A stretch of DNA of 64,000 nucleotides from NCBI GenBank assembly GCA_018673175.1, contig JABHDF010000067.1, positions 49,427-113,426 of the forward strand, given 5' to 3'. The stretch comes from Rhodobiaceae bacterium. GTDB lineage: Bacteria > Pseudomonadota > Alphaproteobacteria > RS24. Position 1 is the stretch's first letter; the number at the start of each line of letters is the position of its first letter. Below are positions 31,473-41,210 of the stretch, piece by piece. The notes below the pieces were generated by a model that ran no database searches, was not told where the DNA came from, and saw only the letters and a program-made list of their open reading frames with translations. Position numbers and translations under genes: made by a program.

Positions 31473-32116
31473 GACGCAGCCCCCAAAGTTAGCGTTTGGG
31501 TGGCAAAGCCCAAGGGCACATGGCTCGAGGCGACAAGGATACCGCCGGCGGCCAAATGCGCGCCCGCCAGCGTGTCAATAAGGTGTTGGCCTGCTGCATC
31601 GAGCGCGGTCATCGGCTCGTCCAGCAACCAGACAGGGCGGGGCGCGAGGCATAGTTTGGCCAGTGCCAGGCGGCGCCTTTGCCCCGCCGAAAGATCCCCG
31701 ACGGTTTGCCAGCCACGGTTGTCCAGCCCCAAAAGAGGGAGTAAATCGATCGCATTTTTGGGCGCGCCCCACAAAGCCGCGTCAAACGCCAGCGTTTCGC
31801 CAACCCTCAGCGGGTTTTTCAAACCATCCGCATGGCCGATAAAATGAACGCGAGGCGGGCGCGTATCGCCAAAAGAAATCGTGCCCACTTCGACGGGAAG
31901 AAAGCCTGCAATTTGGCGCAATAAAGAGGTTTTGCCACTGCCATTGGCGCCATAAAGGGCTAGCGCTTCGCCAGGGGCTAGAGTTTGCGAAATCCCCTCA
32001 AACAGCTGCCGAGCCCCACGCGAACACGCCAGACCCTCCAGCCTTAAATGGGCTGGGTCTGGGTAGGCATTGGGCAGGAAATTTTTTTGCGGCTTCGCCA
32101 TAGTATTTTCGGTCAT
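31469..32116 (-). CDS. ccmA: Heme ABC exporter ATP-binding protein CcmA
   Basis: [37 protein letters not shown]; start may be 32101 (MAKPQK). Confidence 0.94.
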   Translation of the reverse strand: MTENTMAKPQKNFLPNAYPDPAHLRLEGLACSRGARQLFEGISQTLAPGEALALYGANGSGKTSLLRQIAGFLPVEVGTISFGDTRPPRVHFIGHADGLKNPLRVGETLAFDAALWGAPKNAIDLLPLLGLDNRGWQTVGDLSAGQRRRLALAKLCLAPRPVWLLDEPMTALDAAGQHLIDTLAGAHLAAGGILVASSHVPLGFATQTLTLGAAS

Positions 32117-32189
32117 ACTTCTTTATAACGCAGATGCCTGCCGAAGAGAGCAGGGTTTACTTTTTGAGACTATTGCAGGAGCGCGACCT

Positions 32190-34955
32190 ATGCCACAAGC
32201 AAAAAAGGCACAAGCCAAAAAGCCACAAGTGAAATCATCGAAAAATACCGATCAGCATCCGGATAGTTTTAAATCCCGCAAAGTGCTGAAAGTTGGCAAT
32301 AAGTCCTACGTCTATTTCAGCCTGAAAGCGGCCGAAAAAAATGGCTTGAAGGGCATTTCCAAACTCCCCAATTCCATGAAAGTTCTGCTGGAAAACCTGT
32401 TGCGCCATGAAGACGGCCGCACGGTGAACGCGGATGACATCAAGGCCGTGCAGCAATGGATGACCAAGTGCAAATCAACCCGTGAGATTGCCTATCGTCC
32501 CGCCCGCGTGCTGATGCAAGACTTTACCGGCGTGCCTGCCGTTGTCGATTTGGCAACCATGCGCAACGCCATGCAAGAAATGGGCGGCAACGCTAAAAAG
32601 ATTAACCCGCTAACCCCCGTCGATTTGGTTATTGACCACTCGGTCATGGTCGATACGTTCGGCACCAATGGCGCGTTGAAAACCAATGTGGATTTGGAAT
32701 ATGCGCGCAATGGCGAACGCTACGAATTCCTGCGTTGGGGCAGCCAAGCGTTTGAAAACTTCCGCGTGGTACCCCCCGGAATGGGCATTTGCCACCAAGT
32801 AAACCTCGAGCATTTGGCCCAAACCGTTTGGACCAAACGCGAGCGCGTGAACGGCAAATCAGTGGAAGTCGCCTATCCAGATACGCTGGTCGGCACCGAT
32901 AGCCACACCACGATGGTTAACGGCATGGCCGTTCTTGGCTGGGGTGTCGGCGGCATTGAAGCGGAAGCGGCCATGCTCGGTCAGCCGGTTACGATGTTGT
33001 TGCCAGAAGTGGTTGGCTTCAAGCTGACAGGTAAAGTGCCAGAAGGCGCCACCGCCACCGATTTGGTTTTGACGATTGTGGAAATGCTCCGCAAAAAAGG
33101 CGTGGTTGGTAAATTCGTTGAATTTTATGGCCCAGGCCTCGAAAACCTATCGCTGGAAGACCAAGCGACCATCGCCAATATGGCCCCTGAATATGGCGCC
33201 ACTTGTGGTTTCTTCCCGGTAGACAATGACACATTGGCTTATTTGAAAGCCACAGGCCGCAAAAAAGCACGCATCGATTTGGTTGAAAAATATTCCAAAG
33301 CCCAAGGCATGTTCCGCACCAAAGCCTCGGCCGACCCGGTGTTCACCTCGACGCTCGACTTGGACCTAAAAACCGTTCGCCCAAGCTTGGCTGGCCCGAA
33401 ACGCCCGCAAGACCGTGTGCTTTTGGAAGACATGGTTGGCGGCTTTAAAACCGCCCTGAAAGACCAAGGCGTGAGCGTGAAAGCTTCGGCCAAACGCGTG
33501 CCCGTGAAAGGCGCCAAACACGACCTCGGCAACGGCGATGTTGTGATTGCAGCGATTACCTCTTGCACCAATACCTCTAACCCAAGCGTTATGCTGGGGG
33601 CCGGTCTGGTGGCGCGCAATGCCGCCAAATTGGGCTTGAGCGTAAAACCTTGGGTAAAAACCTCGCTCGCGCCAGGTAGCCAAGTGGTAACCGAATATCT
33701 GAAAAAAGCCGGTTTGCAAAAAGACCTCAACAAATTGGGCTTCAACCTGGTTGGTTATGGCTGCACAACTTGCATCGGTAACTCTGGCCCCTTGGCCCCT
33801 GCCATTTCAGAAGCGGTTGCGAAAAACGATTTGGTTGTGACTTCCGTCCTGTCTGGCAACCGTAATTTCGAAGGCCGCGTGAGCCCCGACGTGCGGGCCA
33901 ATTACCTGGCTTCGCCAATGCTGGTTGTGGCTTATGCCATTGCCGGGTCGGTGAATGTGAACCTGGCCACCGAACCCTTGGGCAACGATAAAAAAGGCAA
34001 TCCGGTTTACCTCAAAGACATTTGGCCGAGCAATAAAGAGATTGCCGAGACGGTGCGCTCTTGCGTGACGCCAGCCATGTTCCGCGAGCGTTATGCCGAT
34101 GTGTTTAAAGGCGATACCGCCTGGCGCAAAGTGAAGTCGCAATCGGGCCAGACCTTCGATTGGAATAAAAATTCGACTTACGTCCAACGGCCAACTTTCT
34201 TCGATGGTCTGACCACCGAAGCCGTGGCCACCGATGGCAAAGGCGCGAGCATCGAAGATGCGCGCATCTTGGCGCTCTTGGGCGACAGTATTACGACCGA
34301 CCATATTTCTCCTGCAGGCTCCATCAAAGCCGATAGCCCAGCGGGTAAATATCTCAGCAAAAATAAAGTGAAGCCTTTGGATTATAATTCCTATGGCTCG
34401 CGCCGCGGTAACCACGAGATTATGATGCGCGGCACATTTGCCAATATTCGCATTCGTAACCAAATGGCACCTGGCACAGAAGGCGGTGTGACCAAGCATC
34501 AGCCATCTGGCAAAACCATGGCGATTTATGATGCAGCCGTAGAATATGCCAAGAAGAACACCCCTCTGGTGGTTTTCGCAGGCAAAGAATATGGCACGGG
34601 TTCCAGCCGTGACTGGGCCGCCAAAGGCACGCGCCTGCTGGGCGTACAAGCCGTGGTCGCCGAGAGCTTTGAGCGTATTCACCGCTCGAACTTGGTGGGT
34701 ATGGGCGTCGCACCTTTGCAATTTACTGGCAAAGACAGCTGGGCCAGCCTGAAGTTGACCGGCACAGAAACCATCAGCATTGAAGGCCTGGGTGGCAAAA
34801 TTCGCCCGCGCGCCAAATATGACATGGTGATTACAGACGCCAAGGGCAAGAAACGCACGGTGAAGCTGCAAAGCCGTATCGATACAGCCGATGAGGTGGA
34901 TTACTACCTCAATGGCGGTATTCTACAATATGTGCTGCGCTCACTGGCGGCCTAA
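32190..34955 (+). CDS. acnA: Aconitate hydratase A
   Basis: [65 protein letters not shown]. Start refined to MPQAKKAQ (32190). Confidence 0.97.
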   Translation: MPQAKKAQAKKPQVKSSKNTDQHPDSFKSRKVLKVGNKSYVYFSLKAAEKNGLKGISKLPNSMKVLLENLLRHEDGRTVNADDIKAVQQWMTKCKSTREIAYRPARVLMQDFTGVPAVVDLATMRNAMQEMGGNAKKINPLTPVDLVIDHSVMVDTFGTNGALKTNVDLEYARNGERYEFLRWGSQAFENFRVVPPGMGICHQVNLEHLAQTVWTKRERVNGKSVEVAYPDTLVGTDSHTTMVNGMAVLGWGVGGIEAEAAMLGQPVTMLLPEVVGFKLTGKVPEGATATDLVLTIVEMLRKKGVVGKFVEFYGPGLENLSLEDQATIANMAPEYGATCGFFPVDNDTLAYLKATGRKKARIDLVEKYSKAQGMFRTKASADPVFTSTLDLDLKTVRPSLAGPKRPQDRVLLEDMVGGFKTALKDQGVSVKASAKRVPVKGAKHDLGNGDVVIAAITSCTNTSNPSVMLGAGLVARNAAKLGLSVKPWVKTSLAPGSQVVTEYLKKAGLQKDLNKLGFNLVGYGCTTCIGNSGPLAPAISEAVAKNDLVVTSVLSGNRNFEGRVSPDVRANYLASPMLVVAYAIAGSVNVNLATEPLGNDKKGNPVYLKDIWPSNKEIAETVRSCVTPAMFRERYADVFKGDTAWRKVKSQSGQTFDWNKNSTYVQRPTFFDGLTTEAVATDGKGASIEDARILALLGDSITTDHISPAGSIKADSPAGKYLSKNKVKPLDYNSYGSRRGNHEIMMRGTFANIRIRNQMAPGTEGGVTKHQPSGKTMAIYDAAVEYAKKNTPLVVFAGKEYGTGSSRDWAAKGTRLLGVQAVVAESFERIHRSNLVGMGVAPLQFTGKDSWASLKLTGTETISIEGLGGKIRPRAKYDMVITDAKGKKRTVKLQSRIDTADEVDYYLNGGILQYVLRSLAA

Positions 34956-34972
34956 GCAAAAAGTTGGAAGGC

Positions 34973-36013
34973 TTAACGGCCTTCCAGCATCGCTTGGCTC
35001 GGCAATAAAATGGGGGCACGGTCCGCGCTAAAGCGCAACGCCCAGCCTTTGTAGCGAGCATTAATATCAGCGGCCAGAGAGCGAACTTCGCCTCTGGCCG
35101 TTTTACTTTGTCCAGAAACGCGCGCCACGCTGGCAGAGATGCGCGACCAGATAACCGTCGCCGCGCCCACGTTTTCATAACGGATTACCAAGCCATTGGT
35201 ATAACGCAAGACCATGGGCTGAGCGGTGGCAAAATCAATCGCCTCGGCCTGGGTTACCTCATCTGGTTGCAGGGCTTTAAAATCAGAAACCCATTTATCG
35301 CCGCCGCCCATCGACCAATCCGTTGGGGTCACGCGCAGCAGTTTAAATTTTTGCCCGCCTTTATTAAACGACACGCTTTTCAGATCCGCCAGCTCATGGC
35401 GTGCCAAATCGCGGTCGAGCCAAGCGGCAACATTAGGGTTGCGCGGCAAGCGGCCACGCGCCAACCAAGCCTGGTCGTCGCCTTCTTGGCGAGCGTAGAA
35501 TTGGCGCAACTCGGGGCCATAGGTTTTCACATCTTGTTTAGCTTCGGCTTCGCTTTCTTGTTCATTCCCGAGCAAAAGACTGGTGAGCACCGTATCGTCT
35601 TGGGCCCGCACTTTAAAGCGCATCGCTCGGCCTAAATCTTCTGGCACGACGAGGCCGAGCGCACGATGCCATTCTGGTTTTTGCGTCCGCGCTTCTAGCG
35701 CTTTTAAATCGGCCAAGGCCAAAAGCGTTTCGGTAACCAATTCCTGATTGGCCCGATAATTCCCCCGCTCTGGCAAAACCCATTGGCCATCTTGCAGCTC
35801 GATGCGAATGCCCCGCGTACCCGAAATCCCGGCCGCGAAAGTCATCTCGAGCTGGGTGGCTTGGTCAAAACTTTCGGCATAATCGGCCAGCAAAACCGCG
35901 GGCGGCTTGACGTCATTGACTTTTCTATCGGTAAGACCGGCAAAAACCGCCAAGCCGACGCTCGCAGCCGTTATCGCCAAGAGTGGCCGCATCATCCGCA
36001 AAACATCCATCAT
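34973..36013 (-). CDS. DUF4340 domain-containing protein
   Basis: Single-TM N-terminus, DUF4340-like sequence directly downstream of GldG-like gene. Confidence 0.75.
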   Translation of the reverse strand: MMDVLRMMRPLLAITAASVGLAVFAGLTDRKVNDVKPPAVLLADYAESFDQATQLEMTFAAGISGTRGIRIELQDGQWVLPERGNYRANQELVTETLLALADLKALEARTQKPEWHRALGLVVPEDLGRAMRFKVRAQDDTVLTSLLLGNEQESEAEAKQDVKTYGPELRQFYARQEGDDQAWLARGRLPRNPNVAAWLDRDLARHELADLKSVSFNKGGQKFKLLRVTPTDWSMGGGDKWVSDFKALQPDEVTQAEAIDFATAQPMVLRYTNGLVIRYENVGAATVIWSRISASVARVSGQSKTARGEVRSLAADINARYKGWALRFSADRAPILLPSQAMLEGR

Positions 36014-37932
36014 TCGGCTCCTTGCTTTTCGACAATCAGCCCGCCCGCTTTTTGCGTCGCCAAACGACGACGCCGTTGGCGATAGGCCAGCCCAAGGGCG
36101 GCCAAGCCAACCAATAGCGGCACGGCAATAATATTAATCCATGTCACCCAGCTTTCGAGCACTTCAATGTCGCGACGCAAATCGCCTTGCACCCGGCGCA
36201 AGCTCTTGCGCGCCGAGAGTAATTCCGCGCGATGGGTTTTGGCCGCCGCTTGCGCATCGCCTAAAGTCGCGCCGGTTTTTTCTAATTGGTCCAGCTCCTT
36301 TTGGGCCACTTCAATGCGCGCGATGAGGTTTTCTTCCTCGTCGAGATAGCTCTTCTCCGCCGCGCGGCGCAAATCCTCTACCCGCGTGAACGGGCGCGCG
36401 ACACGCTCGCGCCCACGCAAAGAAATCAGATCGTCCGACCCCATAAGGTTTTCGACCGCGTTGAGCAAAAATTTGCCGTTATCCGCAATCGGCACGCCAA
36501 AGCGTTGGCCGAGATAATTTTGCTCCGACACCCAAAACCGATCGTCAAAGAAATCCGTGTCCGCAAAAACAATAATATTGGCATTGTCATTTTGCGCCAG
36601 ATGGTCGCGCGTCTTGGCCCGTTCGCCTTTTTTATTGCCCGTCTCTGGCGGACCCTCAGCAAAGGCTGTGCGCACTTGGCCAGACAGGCGCGCAGCAATT
36701 GTATAGGGCGCCTCTCCTGGCACGAAGCGGCGTTGCAAAGCATCTGGCGTTGGCGCACTTAGCACATAATCGCGCGTCATCAGACCCGCTTCATCCGAGG
36801 AGCGCAGCAAAGTCACCATCGCGGTGGTGGCATTTTCAGTGGCGCGCAGAACTCCGACCGTGCCCAAATTCAGCCGATCGATATTGGCCGTAACAGGGTC
36901 ATCGGCGTTCATTTCTTCGGCGCCATAGCCCATCCATAAAATATAATCAGTCAGCGCGCGGCGCGCGTCACGCCCGGCCGAGACGCGTTGCGCGCGTTTT
37001 CTATCGGCGAGGATAACCTTGTCATCCATCACCACGCCCCATTGCTGCATCAGGCGCGCCAGATTGCTCTGCTGTGTATACCCACGAAGCGGCTCCCCGT
37101 TCGGGCCTGCCGTGAGGCTGACCTCGGATTGGGGATCCACAAAGGCGATAACGCGTCCGCCACGCATGACAAATTGGTCAATGGCATAGGCTTGCAAATC
37201 CGAAGGTGGGCGCGGATGCGCGAGCAAAAGTACATCTACCCGTTTGGGAATTTTAATCGTATCCAGCCCGATGAACTCAACCTCGAACCGGTCCGTCAAT
37301 TCAGCATAAATAAGGAACGGCTGCGATTGTCCGCGCATAGCCGCCATCATACCGCCCGCGCCCGTATCGAGCGGTAGATTGGAGATGACGCCGAGGACCG
37401 GTTTTTTCGGCTGCGACAGATTATGGATGAGGCGCGCCAAATCATATTCAAGGTATTGCTGCCGCTCATCGGCGAAATAAGGAATGACTTCCAGACTATC
37501 GACACGGTTGGTGCCAACGAGACCGAAATAAATCACATCGCCATCTTGAATGGGGCGTGCCACCAGACCTTGCGCCACCGCTTGGTCTTCATTTTCCGAA
37601 AACGGTTCTGGGTCAATAATTTCAAGCAACAAGCGACCATCGGCATGGGTCGCCATTTCTTCCAACATATCGCGCACACGCTGCGCGAAAATTTGCACTT
37701 TGGGTTGATCGGCCGCGATGTCTTGCGAGTAATAAAACTTCAAAGTTACCGGCTCTTCGACACGCGCAAGAATATTCAGCGTGCCTTGGCTTAGGGTGAA
37801 CAAATTATTCTGCGTCAAATCAAGCCGCGCCGCGCGCAAAGACAAGTTTGAAAACACATTGAGACTGACGAAAATAACCGCCAGCAAAACCAGAGCCAAT
37901 CCATGTGGCGAGCGTTTCATAAGGCCATCCAT
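36010..37932 (-). CDS. GldG-like ABC auxiliary protein (gliding-motility-type ABC transporter, substrate/auxiliary component)
   Basis: N-terminal TM, DLTQNNLFTLSQGTLNILARVEEPVTLKFYYSQDI...; C-terminal TM; GldG/DUF7088 pattern. Confidence 0.85.
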   Translation of the reverse strand: MDGLMKRSPHGLALVLLAVIFVSLNVFSNLSLRAARLDLTQNNLFTLSQGTLNILARVEEPVTLKFYYSQDIAADQPKVQIFAQRVRDMLEEMATHADGRLLLEIIDPEPFSENEDQAVAQGLVARPIQDGDVIYFGLVGTNRVDSLEVIPYFADERQQYLEYDLARLIHNLSQPKKPVLGVISNLPLDTGAGGMMAAMRGQSQPFLIYAELTDRFEVEFIGLDTIKIPKRVDVLLLAHPRPPSDLQAYAIDQFVMRGGRVIAFVDPQSEVSLTAGPNGEPLRGYTQQSNLARLMQQWGVVMDDKVILADRKRAQRVSAGRDARRALTDYILWMGYGAEEMNADDPVTANIDRLNLGTVGVLRATENATTAMVTLLRSSDEAGLMTRDYVLSAPTPDALQRRFVPGEAPYTIAARLSGQVRTAFAEGPPETGNKKGERAKTRDHLAQNDNANIIVFADTDFFDDRFWVSEQNYLGQRFGVPIADNGKFLLNAVENLMGSDDLISLRGRERVARPFTRVEDLRRAAEKSYLDEEENLIARIEVAQKELDQLEKTGATLGDAQAAAKTHRAELLSARKSLRRVQGDLRRDIEVLESWVTWINIIAVPLLVGLAALGLAYRQRRRRLATQKAGGLIVEKQGAE

Positions 37933-38672
37933 TAAGCGCCCTCCCCTTTTTTCATATCGACGACAATCACCGTCGCCGTGAGGAAGACCCCGATAAGGGT
38001 GGCAAAGAACATCACATCGCGCGCGTCAATGACGCCCGTGGTAATGGCGCGAAAATGGGTCAGCAAAGAAAACGAGGCCAAGGTTTCTATCAAGGCCTGC
38101 GGCGCCCAGCTTTGAAACACCTCTAACACCAAAGGCGCGCCAGAGACGGTGAACAAAAAGCACGCGACCACCGAAATAACAAAAGCAATAACTTGGTTTC
38201 GCGTCAGCGCTGACAGGCAAGACCCAATGGCCAAATAACCGCCCGCCAGCATAATGGAGCCCAGATAAGAGGCCAAAATAACGCCATTGTCTGGGCTGCC
38301 CAAATAATTCACCGTCAGCCAAACCGGAAAAGTGAGCATGAGCGCCAATGTGGAGAAGCCGAGCGCGGCAAGGTATTTGCCAACCACAATCGCCGACAAA
38401 GGCACCGGCAAAGTCAGCAGTAATTCAATAGACCCATTGCGCCGCTCTTCGGCCCAAAGGCGCATAGAAATAGCCGGCAGGAAAAACAAATAGAGCCAAG
38501 GGTGGAACATGAAAAAACTGGTGAGGTCGGCTTGGCCGACGGCGAAATAAGCGCCCAAATAAAACGTTGCCAAGCCATTGGCCAGCAAAAATACGATGAT
38601 GAAAACAAACGCCAGCGGCGTCGAAAAATAGCCCGCAAACTCGCGCCGCGTGATGGTTAGCAATGTGTTCAT
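37932..38672 (-). CDS. GldF-like ABC transporter permease
   Basis: ITRREFAGYFSTPLAFVFIIVFLLANGLATFYLG; RLWAEERRNGSIELLLTLPV. Confidence 0.85.
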   Translation of the reverse strand: MNTLLTITRREFAGYFSTPLAFVFIIVFLLANGLATFYLGAYFAVGQADLTSFFMFHPWLYLFFLPAISMRLWAEERRNGSIELLLTLPVPLSAIVVGKYLAALGFSTLALMLTFPVWLTVNYLGSPDNGVILASYLGSIMLAGGYLAIGSCLSALTRNQVIAFVISVVACFLFTVSGAPLVLEVFQSWAPQALIETLASFSLLTHFRAITTGVIDARDVMFFATLIGVFLTATVIVVDMKKGEGA

Positions 38673-39646
38673 GAGCTCGCCTCCCCATAGCGCGGCTCTA
38701 AAGGGCGTGCTTTTCGGGTCAGCTCGCCAAACACGTCATCCAAGCGCCCGGTCTCTAGCGCCAGCGCGCGCGGCGCAATAGCGTGCTGAGACATGCGCTC
38801 GCGAACTTGCGCCAAAAGCTGCGTCGGCTCCAGCCCACCCGGCTCGGCAAAAACATGCAAGCTGGTTTCATCGCCCCGCGTGGTGACTTCCATATGGGTG
38901 CCGGCCAAATCGGCCAAAGCCTCGCCCGCTTTGCTTTTCAGCTGCGTATCCAAGGTCAACGTCACGGCGCCATGATAGCGCGAGCGCGCTGCCAATTGGC
39001 TCGGCGTGCCTTCGGCGACAATTTCGCCACGGTCGATAATCATCGCTTGCGAGCAAATCGCATCGACTTCTTCGAGAATATGGGTCGAGATGACAATCGC
39101 CTTTTGCTCCGACATCTCTTCGATGGCGCGGCGCACTTGAAACTTTTGATTGGGGTCGAGCCCATCGGTTGGCTCATCCATAATCAACACATCGGGGTCA
39201 TGAACAATGGCTTGAGCCAAGCCTACGCGTCGGCGAAAGCCTTTGGACAAAGTATCAATCGGTTGGTCGAGCACGCCGTGCAGCTCGGTCATATCCACGG
39301 CGCGGCCAAAGGCCGTGCGCGAGGCAATTTTATCGAGGCCACGGATGCGGATGATAAAGTCTAAAAACGCGCGCGGCGTCATGTCCGGCCAGGCGGGCGC
39401 GCCTTCTGGCAAATAGCCCAAATGGGTTTGTGCCTCTAAGGGCGTGGCGCAAATATCCAAACCCATAATGCGCGCGGTGCCAGAGGTGGGGCGCAAGAAC
39501 CCCGTAATCATTTTCATGGTGGTCGATTTGCCGGCGCCATTGGGGCCCAAAAAACCCATGACTTGGCCGCTCTCTACCGAGAAACTCAAATCATTGACAG
39601 CTGTGAAGTCGCCAAATTTTTTAACCAGTCTATCAATTTCAATCAT
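38669..39646 (-). CDS. GldA-like ABC transporter ATP-binding protein
   Basis: GFLGPNGAGKSTTMKMITGFLRPTSG; LSKGFRRRVGLAQAI; DEPTDGLDPNQK. Confidence 0.9.
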   Translation of the reverse strand: MIEIDRLVKKFGDFTAVNDLSFSVESGQVMGFLGPNGAGKSTTMKMITGFLRPTSGTARIMGLDICATPLEAQTHLGYLPEGAPAWPDMTPRAFLDFIIRIRGLDKIASRTAFGRAVDMTELHGVLDQPIDTLSKGFRRRVGLAQAIVHDPDVLIMDEPTDGLDPNQKFQVRRAIEEMSEQKAIVISTHILEEVDAICSQAMIIDRGEIVAEGTPSQLAARSRYHGAVTLTLDTQLKSKAGEALADLAGTHMEVTTRGDETSLHVFAEPGGLEPTQLLAQVRERMSQHAIAPRALALETGRLDDVFGELTRKARPLEPRYGEASS

Positions 39647-39951
39647 GGGATCCGTCGCGCGAATTATAAAAAGTCTTCGTCATAAGTCTTAGGCAATTAG
39701 GAGGGGTTTGAGAATAGGTTTTTTTTCGCGCGAGGGAGATTAAACCGCTGGGGAGAAGAGGAAGCCACTGGGAAGAAAATGTCCGACGCGCCAGTCATGG
39801 GAGGAGATATCAAAGGCGCGCCGGACGGGCTCGCAAAGCCTCTCGTTTATGGCGCCTAAATGCGACCCGAGTGTGACGCAATTAAGGCCATTTGGGGGCA
39901 TGAAATATCGCTTTTACTTGATTTTCCAACGCCAAAACGTCACCATAAGTC

Positions 39952-40326
39952 ATGGCAAAAACAAAAACATTAGTGGTCGTCGCCAATGCGTTTGAGCGCG
40001 AACAACAACGCGCCGCCAGAGCGCCCGCCCGCATTATGTGGACACGGCCCGAGCTTTCCATTCTGCTAAATATCTATGGTCGCCAAGTGGCAGCGGGCCA
40101 TTGGCGCGATTACGCGATGAGCGATGGCAAGGAGGCGGCAACGTTTTCCATGTTCCGCCGGGCCAGCGAAGTGGCGCTTTATAAGGTCGAAAAAATTCCT
40201 GCCCTGCGCCGCAAGCAAGGCCAATATGTGCTCAGCGGCATGGAAGGCCGCGTGTTGCGCCGCGGCCATGACCTCGAGGCCGTATTGCGGTTTTTTGAGC
40301 GCAAAAACATGCGCCTTATCGACTGA
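39952..40326 (+). CDS. DUF2794 domain-containing protein
   Basis: LSILLNIYGRQVAAGHWRDYAMSDGKEAATFSMFRRASEVALYKVEKIPALRRKQGQY; alphaproteobacterial DUF2794 pattern. Confidence 0.8.
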   Translation: MAKTKTLVVVANAFEREQQRAARAPARIMWTRPELSILLNIYGRQVAAGHWRDYAMSDGKEAATFSMFRRASEVALYKVEKIPALRRKQGQYVLSGMEGRVLRRGHDLEAVLRFFERKNMRLID

Positions 40327-40343
40327 TCCAATCGACAGATCAA

Positions 40344-40375
40344 AAAAAGCCCCGAACTAGCTGTCGGGGCTTTTT
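40344..40375. terminator. Bidirectional terminator between DUF2794 gene and BI-1 gene
   Basis: 12-bp stem aaaaagccccga / tcggggcttttt, 8-nt loop, between convergent genes. Confidence 0.85.
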
Positions 40376-40397
40376 CAGTATCTGGGTTTTTGCGAGA

Positions 40398-41117
40398 TTA
40401 GTCGCGATTGCCCATGAATTGCAGCAAGAATAAGAACATGTTGATGAAATCCAGATACAGACGCAAAGCACCCATAATGGCTTTCTTCTCAGCTATCTCG
40501 CGGGTGTCGCCCGAATGATAGATGCGTTTAATGTCTTGCGTATCATAGGCGGTAAGGCCCGCAAAAATCAGCACACCAATGGCACTCACGGCAAAATGCA
40601 GAGCCGAGCTTTGCAAGAAAATATTGACCACAGAGGCCAAAATCAAACCGATGAGACCCATGAACAAAAACGAGCCCATGCCCGACAAGTCGCGCTTGGT
40701 GGTATAGCCGTAAAGCGATAGCGCGCCGAAAGAAGCGGCGGTCACCAAGAAGGTGCGAACCACGGAGACGCCCGTATAGGTCAGCAAAACATAAGACAAA
40801 GAAAGCCCTGTGAGGCCTGCATATAGCCAGAACATGTTTTTCGCGGTGGCCGAGCTCAGCTTGTGCAAGCGTGCCGACAAAAACAGCACCATGCCCAGCG
40901 GCGCAAAAATCAGCACATAGATAAACGGTGTTTGGGCGATCGAGGCATAAATGCCGGAAGACGCGCCAATGTAAGCTGCCAGCGCTGTGGCCAACAGGCC
41001 GAGGCCCATGTAGTTATAAACTTTCGACATATAGATGCGCAGGCCCGCATCAAATTCGCCAGCCTGTGCGGCAGCGCCCGTTTGGGCTGCCCGTTCGTTC
41101 ATTCCATTTTCAGCCAT
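40398..41117 (-). CDS. Bax inhibitor-1/YccA family membrane protein
   Basis: MSKVYNYMGLGLLATALAAYIGA...; GLTAYDTQDIKRIY; BI-1 signature. Confidence 0.92.
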   Translation of the reverse strand: MAENGMNERAAQTGAAAQAGEFDAGLRIYMSKVYNYMGLGLLATALAAYIGASSGIYASIAQTPFIYVLIFAPLGMVLFLSARLHKLSSATAKNMFWLYAGLTGLSLSYVLLTYTGVSVVRTFLVTAASFGALSLYGYTTKRDLSGMGSFLFMGLIGLILASVVNIFLQSSALHFAVSAIGVLIFAGLTAYDTQDIKRIYHSGDTREIAEKKAIMGALRLYLDFINMFLFLLQFMGNRD

Positions 41118-41210
41118 GAAGACTTCCTTTCAAAATAGACGTGTTGAATTAAATATCGGCGTAAATCATGTTTATTTCAAGACATATCGAGACAGATTTT
41201 TCGAGAAACT

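Noticed and set aside
33807-34871. 354-aa minus-strand ORF inside acnA
   Set aside because: Fully antisense to a well-conserved aconitase; no recognisable domain; shadow ORF.
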